A stretch of DNA of 64,000 nucleotides from assembly GCF_011038655.2 (NCBI RefSeq), contig NZ_CP064954.1, forward strand, positions 2,170,001 to 2,234,000, read 5' to 3'. Positions 58,350 to 64,000 of this stretch are shown piece by piece. The position numbers were made by a program, and so were the translations under genes. The stretch is from Corynebacterium lizhenjunii (GTDB lineage: Bacteria; Actinomycetota; Actinomycetes; Mycobacteriales; Mycobacteriaceae). Each line of letters starts with the position of its first letter. Position 1 is the first letter of the stretch. The notes below the pieces were generated by a model. The model was not told the DNA's origin, did not search any database, and saw nothing but the letters and a program-made list of their open reading frames with translations.

Positions 58350-58994
58350 ATGGAAGAGAAAAAGTTATCGTCATTGTTTTTCGGCAATGTCGTTCTTGAG
58401 TCGCACAGTGTGGGCGCGGACGTCCGGGTATACGGCCCTGATATGCGCGGGTATTCCATGCACCCCACCCCGGATATCACCCTTTCTGCTCCATTGAACG
58501 AACTACAAGGGAAGCTCAGTCAAGACCATGCGGAAGCTATAGCCAAAAGGGTATTTGTATTCGTTGCCGAAGAACTCAACGAAAACTACCCAGGAGGACG
58601 CGAGCGAGCAGAAAAAGAGTTAATAGACTGGTTCATGCAAGGGCGGTTAATGAACACTGCAGAGAAGATGAACCAATTCTGCATGCTACCGGCCATGGAA
58701 GAGAAAAAGTTATCGTCATTATTCTTCGGCAATGTCGTTCTCGAGTCCCACATTATGGGTACAGACATTCGAGTATTCGGTCCTAATATGTGCGGGTATT
58801 CCATGCGCCCCACCCCGGATATCACCCTCTCTGCTCCATTAAATGAGCTGAAAGGGACGCTCAGTCAAGATCATGCTGAAGCTCTAGCCAAAGATGTATT
58901 CAAATACGTTGCCGAAGAAGTCAACGAAAACTACCCAGGAGGACGCGAGCGAGCAGAAAAAGAATTAACAGATTGGTTCATGCAAAGCGGCTAA
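58350..58994 (+). CDS. hypothetical protein made of two tandem ~97-aa copies
   Basis: I do not recognise the family. The 214-aa ORF contains two copies of a unit starting MEEKKLSSLFFGNVVLESH and ending ERAEKELxDWFMQ, 115 codons apart. They are identical at about 81 of 97 positions. The DNA upstream of each ATG (CTACCGGCC) is also repeated. In copy 2 the unit ends at a stop two codons after DWFMQ. In copy 1 one extra G near 58641 shifts that stop out of frame, so translation runs on into copy 2. Two adjacent genes appear to have fused. AT content and codon use are lower in GC than the neighbours, suggesting acquisition. Confidence 0.75.
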   Translation: MEEKKLSSLFFGNVVLESHSVGADVRVYGPDMRGYSMHPTPDITLSAPLNELQGKLSQDHAEAIAKRVFVFVAEELNENYPGGRERAEKELIDWFMQGRLMNTAEKMNQFCMLPAMEEKKLSSLFFGNVVLESHIMGTDIRVFGPNMCGYSMRPTPDITLSAPLNELKGTLSQDHAEALAKDVFKYVAEEVNENYPGGRERAEKELTDWFMQSG

Positions 58995-59129
58995 TGGACT
59001 CTTCAGTCCCCACGCAGCGCGCAATCCCCGCCCAATACCCACCATCACCTAGGCACTCGGAACACACTCCGAGCACCCGGTGGGGGCACAGGCACACGGT
59101 GACACGCGAAAGTGGCTCAAGTACTGCCG

Positions 59130-60005
59130 CTAGCCCAGAAAATCTGCGAAGGACTTTCCGGAAAGCCGTTCATAGGCTTCCACGTAGCGTGCCCGGGTCG
59201 CTTCCACAACTTCTTCCGGTAGTTGCGGCGGGGTGGACTGGCCATCCCAGCCGGACTCCTTCGCCAGCCAATCCCGCACGTACTGCTTATCAAAAGAGGG
59301 CTGCACCTGGTCTTCCTGGTAGCCTTCTGCTGGCCAGTAGCGTGAGGAGTCCGGCGTGAGCACCTCATCAGCCAACACCAGCTGCCCATCGTCGTCTAGA
59401 CCAAACTCAAACTTGGTATCTGCCAGGATGATTCCCTTGGCCTCTGCCAGCGCGGCGGCCTCAGAGTAGATTCGCAGCGTAGCCTCACGCAGCTCTTCCG
59501 CACGCTCGCGCCCCAGCCGCTCTACTACGGCATCGAAGGACACATTCTCATCGTGCTCCCCCTGCTCCGCCTTGGTAGCCGGGGTAAAGATCGGCTCCGG
59601 CAACCGGGAAGCCTCCACCAACCCCTCCGGCAGCTCAATGCCACACACAGTGCCATCAGCCTGGTATTCCTTGAGCCCTGATCCCGTCAGGTATCCGCGC
59701 GCCACGCACTCAAAGGGCAGCATGTCCAGCTTCTTTACCACCATCGCGCGGCCCAGCACCGCCTCCGGGATCCGCTCATCATCCAAAGGCCCCGCCAGGT
59801 GGTTGGGGAAATCAATGGCATCAAAGAAGAACTGCGACGTTGCCGTGAGCACCCGCCCCTTATCCGGAATAGCCGGGTCTAGGGAGTAGTCATAGGCAGA
59901 GATTCGGTCAGAGACCACCATCAGCAGCGTGGACTCATCAACGTCATAAATGTCGCGCACCTTGCCAGAGGCAAGGTGGGTGTAGCTAGATAGTTCAGGG
60001 CGCAT
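59130..60005 (-). CDS. purC: phosphoribosylaminoimidazole-succinocarboxamide synthase
   Basis: PurC (SAICAR synthetase) joins CAIR and aspartate using ATP. The 291-aa protein has [15 protein letters not shown] at the N-terminus, [33 protein letters not shown] and [13 protein letters not shown] chose the start at 60005 ([11 protein letters not shown]) with AGAAGG just upstream. The longer reading frame has no family similarity. It lies 131 bp downstream of purB on the same strand. Confidence 0.96.
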   Translation of the reverse strand: MRPELSSYTHLASGKVRDIYDVDESTLLMVVSDRISAYDYSLDPAIPDKGRVLTATSQFFFDAIDFPNHLAGPLDDERIPEAVLGRAMVVKKLDMLPFECVARGYLTGSGLKEYQADGTVCGIELPEGLVEASRLPEPIFTPATKAEQGEHDENVSFDAVVERLGRERAEELREATLRIYSEAAALAEAKGIILADTKFEFGLDDDGQLVLADEVLTPDSSRYWPAEGYQEDQVQPSFDKQYVRDWLAKESGWDGQSTPPQLPEEVVEATRARYVEAYERLSGKSFADFLG

Positions 60006-60136
60006 GCCTTCTAGCTTAACTGACTGCCCACCTGCCTCCCGCAGCTGCGTGCCCAGACCTTCCAGCCCGGCGGCCAGGGCCCATCCTAGCCCCAAACCCA
60101 GGCCCCACCCCTAGCCCAGTGCCCGGGCCCTACGCC

Positions 60137-61567
60137 CTACAGAATCTCCCCCGGCGTGTAGTTAGCTGCGTCAGGGTGCTGGTCCGTCAGGCGCTTAATC
60201 CGGCCCAACACCTGCGACACCTGGGACTCCGCCGCGCCAATGAACGCGTGTTTATCGTCCAAAACCCGCTCCAGGTCCTCTTGGGTCATCGGCAGGCGCT
60301 CATCGGCAGCCAGGCGCGCAATCAAGTCCTGCTCCCCGGCGTTTTCGCGCATATTCAACGCCACTGCCACCGCATTTTCCTTGATCACCTCATGTGCAGT
60401 CTCCCGACCCACGCCGGCGCGCACGGCCGCCATCAAAATGCGCGTGGTAGCCAGGAACGGCAGGTAGCGCTCCAGTTCGCGGTTAATCATGGCCGGGAAT
60501 GCCCCGAATTCATCCAGCACGGTCAAGAAGGTCTCGAACTGCCCGTCCAGCGCAAAGAACGCGTCCGGCAACGCCACGCGGCGCACCACGGAGCAAAACA
60601 CGTCGCCCTCGTTCCACTGTTGGCCGGCCAGGTCTGCCACCATGGTCAGGTAGCCGCGCAGGATTACCTGGAACCCGCCCACGCGCTCACACGAGCGCGC
60701 GTTCATCTTGTGCGGCATGGCTGAAGAGCCCACCTGGCCTTCCTTGAAGCCTTCCGTCACCGTCTCATTGCCTGCCATCAGTCGGATGGTGGTTGCCAGC
60801 GAAGACGGTGCGGCGCCCAGCTCTACCAGCGCAGAGACCACATCAAAGTCCAGCGAGCGCGGGTACACCTGGCCCACAGAGTTAAAAATCCGCCCAAAGC
60901 CTAGGTGGTCTGCAATGGAGGTCTCCAGCGAGGCCAGCTTGTCTTCAGAGCCGCCCATCAAATCCAGCATGTCTTGGGAGGTTCCCATGGGTCCCTTAAT
61001 TCCGCGCAGCGGGTAGCGCCCCAGCAGCTCTTCTACGCGCTCGATGCCCAGCAGCATCTCATCGGCCGCCGAGGCAAAACGCTTGCCCAACGTGGTGGCC
61101 TGCGCTGCCACGTTGTGCGAACGCCCGGCCATCACCAGCGATTGGTAGTTGGCCGCGTGCCGCCCCATGCGCGCAGCGACTGCAATGGCCTTGTCGCGCA
61201 CCAGGGTCAGTGCGCGCTGAATTTGTAGCTGCTCCACGTTTTCCGTCAGATCCCGCGAGGTCATGCCCTTGTGGATGTGCTCATATCCGGCCAGCGCATT
61301 AAATTCCTCAATGCGCGCCTTGACATCATGGCGCGTCACCCGCTCCCGCTGCGCAATGGAGTCCAGGTCCACCTGCTCTACTACCGCTTCATAGGTCGCG
61401 ATTGCCTGCGCGGGAATGTCCACCCCCAGGTCCCGCTGCGCCTTCATTACTGCAATCCACAGCTGGCGCTCCAGCACAATCTTGTGCTCTGGCGACCAAA
61501 TCTGGTTCATCTCTGCCGAGGCATAGCGTGAGGACAGTACGTTGGAAATTTTCTTTACTTCAGCCAC
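60137..61567 (-). CDS. purB: adenylosuccinate lyase
   Basis: PurB removes fumarate from SAICAR and adenylosuccinate. The protein (about 476 aa from GTG 61567) has the fumarase/lyase signature GSSAMPHKMNARSCERV, the catalytic regions YEHIHKGMTSRDL and MAGRSHNVAAQATTLG. The GTG start is preceded at 7 bases by AATAAT, the geometry of a leaderless mRNA. An in-frame start 10 codons earlier is possible. An 80-bp stretch of its 5' end (61443-61525) recurs at 63348-63430, with the first 38 bases identical. Confidence 0.95.
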   Translation of the reverse strand: MAEVKKISNVLSSRYASAEMNQIWSPEHKIVLERQLWIAVMKAQRDLGVDIPAQAIATYEAVVEQVDLDSIAQRERVTRHDVKARIEEFNALAGYEHIHKGMTSRDLTENVEQLQIQRALTLVRDKAIAVAARMGRHAANYQSLVMAGRSHNVAAQATTLGKRFASAADEMLLGIERVEELLGRYPLRGIKGPMGTSQDMLDLMGGSEDKLASLETSIADHLGFGRIFNSVGQVYPRSLDFDVVSALVELGAAPSSLATTIRLMAGNETVTEGFKEGQVGSSAMPHKMNARSCERVGGFQVILRGYLTMVADLAGQQWNEGDVFCSVVRRVALPDAFFALDGQFETFLTVLDEFGAFPAMINRELERYLPFLATTRILMAAVRAGVGRETAHEVIKENAVAVALNMRENAGEQDLIARLAADERLPMTQEDLERVLDDKHAFIGAAESQVSQVLGRIKRLTDQHPDAANYTPGEIL

Positions 61568-61722
61568 GGCGTTTATTATTCCACGCCCACCCCGCATTTC
61601 CCTAGGCTGGCCCTTGCTTGCTCCAGCTTGGCAATGCCCTAGCTTGCCGATGCCCCCCTCCCCTCTCCCACACCCCTGCTCGTTGCCCCCGCAGGTTGCG
61701 CGGAAGAATCTTGCGCCGTTAC

Positions 61723-61749
61723 GCTTGTCGTAGAATTTCTACGACAAGC
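61723..61749. promoter_or_regulatory. 27-bp perfect palindrome upstream of the AAA15 ATPase
   Basis: GCTTGTCGTAGAA and its exact complement flank a single central base. A -10-like TAGAAT (61731-61736) lies inside. It ends 28 bases before the ATPase start codon, so it is a likely operator, or an RNA hairpin. Confidence 0.65.
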
Positions 61750-61777
61750 GACAAACACTAAAGCTAAGGAGGCGAGG

Positions 61778-63109
61778 GTGTTACTGTCCTTTACGTTCGG
61801 CAACTGGAAGTCCTACCAAGATCAGGTCGAATTCTCGATGTTGGCCACGCGCGAGCAAAAGCACGGTGATCGCCTCGCTCGAATCCGCCGTTCCCGAGTA
61901 CTGCCGGTTGGGGCGATTTACGGCGCCAACGCCGCAGGAAAATCCACCCTAGTCGGAGCAATTGCCGCATTGCGGGACATCGTCACGGGTGCACGACGTC
62001 CTACCGCGCTCCTTCCCGTATCCCCCAACCAGCCCCACGGAACAGGACAGCCTTCGACTTTCACCGTAGAGTTCGTCGCGGGCGTGGATACAGGGAATGG
62101 GACGCTCAAGGATCAGATCTTCATCTACGAGCTAACCTTGGATAAGCGCAGCATCCACCATGAGGCGCTCTTGATTCGTCGCTCTACCAAAGAGGACTTC
62201 TTCTTTGAGCGCGAAGGACAAACAGTCACCCTCTATGGGGCCCTCGAGTCTAATTCCAGGGTCCAAGCTCATGCTTCCGTCGTCGCCCCCAACGCGACAA
62301 TCCTGGGCGCCATTGGCTCCGACCAGTCGGTCCAGGATCCCTACCTTCACGCAGCCTACGAGTGGTTTGCCAAGCAGCTTACAGTGATCTATCGGTCTTC
62401 CCAGTTCATCCACCTGCCGGCTCGCTTCGATACGGACAAGCTGTTTGCTCAGGCCATGAATGAAGGACTCACGCGTGCCGACACAGGAATCACTGCCCTC
62501 AAACTGGAGGAAATGAAGGTAGACGCCCTGCCTACTGAGGCTGACGTGCTGGACCGTTTGGTGGAAATGCTCTCTGACAAGGGCGGCACTTTTGTCATCG
62601 GTGGCGATGCCGGGGATTACGCTGTTCTTGACATTGAGGCTGACCAACTCAGGGCGCGGCGTCTAGTGGCCGAGCACGCAATCTCCATAGGGCCAATGGA
62701 AGATCCTCAGACTTTCACCTTGAATCTGCGGGATGAGTCGGATGGAACTCAGCGCTTCATGAACCTTCTACCCGTTTTGTTCCAGTTACGCGAGGAAGAT
62801 GCTCGTGCCGTCTTCCTGGTAGACGAACTCGAGAGCTCCATGCACCCGAAACTGACGGAAGACTTCATCCGCAGCTTCCTAGAGGATTTGGATGGCGACG
62901 CTCGTCGCCAACTCATCTTCACTACCCATGAGGTTCAGCTCATGCGCGCAGACCTACTCCGGCGTGATGAAATCTGGTTAGCGGAAAAAGTTTCGGGACA
63001 GTCTCAGCTGGTGCGGGTGTCGGACTTCTCCGACATCGGAGTGCGTAAGGACGCCGATCTGCTATCCTTCTACATGTCCGGACGCCTAGGGGGCGTCCCC
63101 AGGGTCTAA
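61778..63109 (+). CDS. AAA15-family ATPase (RloA/COG1106-like), putative defence protein
   Basis: This 443-aa SMC-like ABC ATPase without a long coiled coil starts MLLSFTFGNWKSYQDQVEF. Walker A is AIYGANAAGKSTLVGAI, the signature-like segment is DESDGTQRFMNLLP, and Walker B is AVFLVDELESSMHPKL, followed by the switch ..FTTHEVQLM. This architecture is shared by RloA and by the AAA15 subunits of anti-phage pairs such as PARIS (AriA). GTG start with AAGGAGG. No intact partner gene follows. Codon use is more AT-tolerant than the neighbours, and it lies inside a segment bounded by a purB repeat. Confidence 0.8.
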   Translation: MLLSFTFGNWKSYQDQVEFSMLATREQKHGDRLARIRRSRVLPVGAIYGANAAGKSTLVGAIAALRDIVTGARRPTALLPVSPNQPHGTGQPSTFTVEFVAGVDTGNGTLKDQIFIYELTLDKRSIHHEALLIRRSTKEDFFFEREGQTVTLYGALESNSRVQAHASVVAPNATILGAIGSDQSVQDPYLHAAYEWFAKQLTVIYRSSQFIHLPARFDTDKLFAQAMNEGLTRADTGITALKLEEMKVDALPTEADVLDRLVEMLSDKGGTFVIGGDAGDYAVLDIEADQLRARRLVAEHAISIGPMEDPQTFTLNLRDESDGTQRFMNLLPVLFQLREEDARAVFLVDELESSMHPKLTEDFIRSFLEDLDGDARRQLIFTTHEVQLMRADLLRRDEIWLAEKVSGQSQLVRVSDFSDIGVRKDADLLSFYMSGRLGGVPRV

Positions 63110-63119
63110 GGGGAAGTTG

Positions 63120-63279
63120 TGACCACCAAAAAAGTTCACTGCATGAAAGGTACCCTCAGAATTTTTCCCGAAGTTCCTCGGGGACAGAAACCGTCTCCCA
63201 GATCCCCGAGTTCATCGCTTTCCTAGACGAACGAGCCCGCAAACTCGGATGGGCCCCTAGGCAAAGCCAGACTAACTGA
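63120..63279 (+). pseudogene. possible degraded second gene of the ATPase operon
   Basis: Ten bases after the ATPase stop, a GTG with GGGGAAG upstream opens a frame reading VTTKKVHCMKGTLRIFPEV, which ends after 35 codons. A different frame then reads ETVSQIPEFIAFLDERARKL and ends at 63279. The pieces could be the start and end of a partner gene joined by a deletion. I recognise neither. This is inference. Confidence 0.25.
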
Positions 63280-63347
63280 TCCCTCCGTGCGGGTGTTCAA
63301 GACTGTTTGTAGCTCCCAAAGTCTGACTAAAATGACCTAACTCGGCT

Positions 63348-63430
63348 TTCATTACTGCAATCCACAGCTGGCGCTCCAGCACAATTTTGCGCTCTAGGGG
63401 CTCCAGATTTGGCTCATCTCTGCTGATGCC
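63348..63430 (-). pseudogene. fragment of purB 5' region (direct repeat)
   Basis: Positions 63348-63385 are identical to 61443-61480 inside purB (38 bp). Similarity then decays to about 63430. The fragment still reads KIVLERQLWIAVMKA on the minus strand. Similarity stops abruptly at 63348. It marks the right edge of the ATPase segment. Confidence 0.85.
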
Positions 63431-63572
63431 CGAGCGTGCCGATGCCTCCTCTGCCCACTCACCGCTCCCACCCCACTGCCCACAGTGAGGCCATGGGACC
63501 TTGCGCTTACGCGAAGTCCTGATACACTTGTGGGCAACAGTTTGGTTGCTAGCAGCGGCTAGGCTGGAAAAT

Positions 63573-63613
63573 GAAGGAATCCCCAGCCAACCGGTATTGA
63601 CTGAGGATTCCCC
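63573..63613 (-). terminator. possible terminator of the small 3' gene
   Basis: GGAATCC and GGATTCC arms enclose a 22-nt loop. On the minus strand TTCATTTTCC follows. The rest of 63431-63572 holds one TGCCGATGCC copy (63437) and no gene. Confidence 0.35.
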
Positions 63614-63617
63614 GGAC

Positions 63618-63782
63618 CTAATGGCCCGTGTGAAGCATGGCGTTAACCAGCTCCACAATTGCGGTCGCAAGACCAGTGAGCTCGCTCACCAGCTTGATCT
63701 TTGCGGGATCGCTGGGGGCGAGTTTCTTCTGCTCGCGACCGGGCATGCGCCGTGGGCGCTTCCGCTTGGAATGCTTACCCAT
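63618..63782 (-). CDS. 54-aa basic protein, unknown
   Basis: The ORF encodes MGKHSKRKRPRRMPGREQKK then a helical tail, ELTGLATAIVELVNAMLHTGH. The start at 63782 has a good ribosome-binding site (GGGAGG, about 6 bases upstream). A longer frame from 63887 lacks one. The strongly basic head and amphipathic tail recall small phage or nucleic-acid-binding proteins, but I recognise no family. Confidence 0.5.
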   Translation of the reverse strand: MGKHSKRKRPRRMPGREQKKLAPSDPAKIKLVSELTGLATAIVELVNAMLHTGH

Positions 63783-64000
63783 GTTGCACCTCCCTTCGTC
63801 GGGGGTTGGTTCCCTCGCCAGATATGGCGCGCGGAAACATGGCCCACGAAGACGCGCGGACCTACCGCGCACCGACGAGGAAGTCACTCCTACTTAAGGC
63901 TTAAAGGTCGTGGGACCCCCAAGCGCACCGTGTTTGTGAACCGTCTCCTAGATTAGTGGTGCTCTCTTCGGTTGTCGAGGGGCGGTAATGCCTCCGGGTG

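Overview
The window is a high-GC actinobacterial chromosome segment, best explained as a Corynebacterium. The supporting genes are a RamA-type acetate regulator next to cysK/cysE, a phoU and pstSCAB block followed by mycothiol synthase mshD, an antigen-85-type mycolyltransferase, an LmeA-like lipid-binding protein, a DUF3073 protein, a DUF222/HNH protein and a MurA with Asp in place of the catalytic Cys. Gene order around ramA-cysK-cysE, the CoA transferase, dus, phoU, pst, mshD and the purine genes matches what I recall of C. glutamicum. I cannot name the species.

Layout. 1-5056: the 3'-truncated end of a MacB-like ABC exporter, then crtB-crtI. 5278-7743: a small operon for a Gly-rich type-VII-secretion-like protein, a lipoprotein and a 43-residue peptide. 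7900-13850: a complete rRNA operon (16S-23S-5S, minus strand) with terminator, leader and probable promoter. 14073-18090: murA-ramA (minus) and cysK-cysE (plus). 18200-21300: a GNAT gene, five tRNA genes (Phe, Asp, Asp, Glu, Lys), a CsoR-type copper sensor and an SGNH hydrolase. 21518-32599: acetyl-CoA hydrolase/CoA transferase, dus and phoU, an inserted P450 plus membrane-protein pair, then pstSCAB and mshD. 32654-39013: envelope and housekeeping genes (LmeA-like, lipid kinase, nitrobindin-like, aminodeoxychorismate lyase-like, YgfZ, DUF3073) and a DUF222/HNH protein. 39721-43938: purM, purF, an SCP-like protein and a double-hotdog thioesterase. 43983-50418: a divergent fatty-acid module (MaoC hydratase, FabG4, thiolase, ACOX-type acyl-CoA dehydrogenase). 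50567-61567: a hemolysin-III protein, the mycolyltransferase, purL-purQ-purS, an S9 oligopeptidase, an internally duplicated hypothetical gene, purC and purB. 61600-64000: an AAA15-type ATPase segment bounded by a repeat of the purB 5' end, and a small basic ORF.

Functions that work together. purM, purF, purL, purQ, purS, purC and purB cover much of IMP/AMP synthesis in three clusters. pstSCAB, phoU and a PHO-box-like repeat form a phosphate-uptake regulon. The hydratase, reductase, thiolase and acyl-CoA dehydrogenase could together run a full fatty-acyl-CoA cycle.

The most unusual signal is not a gene. The 10-mer TGCCGATGCC (usually inside YTGCCGATGCCCCC) occurs exactly 26 times in the 64 kb by my reading, against roughly 0.25 expected by composition. 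It lies on both strands, often at gene ends, in linkers, and once as an inverted pair forming a hairpin. That pattern resembles DNA uptake sequences. Other notable items are a 74-bp MITE-like element present twice, a tandem gene duplication fused by a one-base shift, and a purB-bounded putative defence segment. Many proteins also carry low-complexity repeat expansions.
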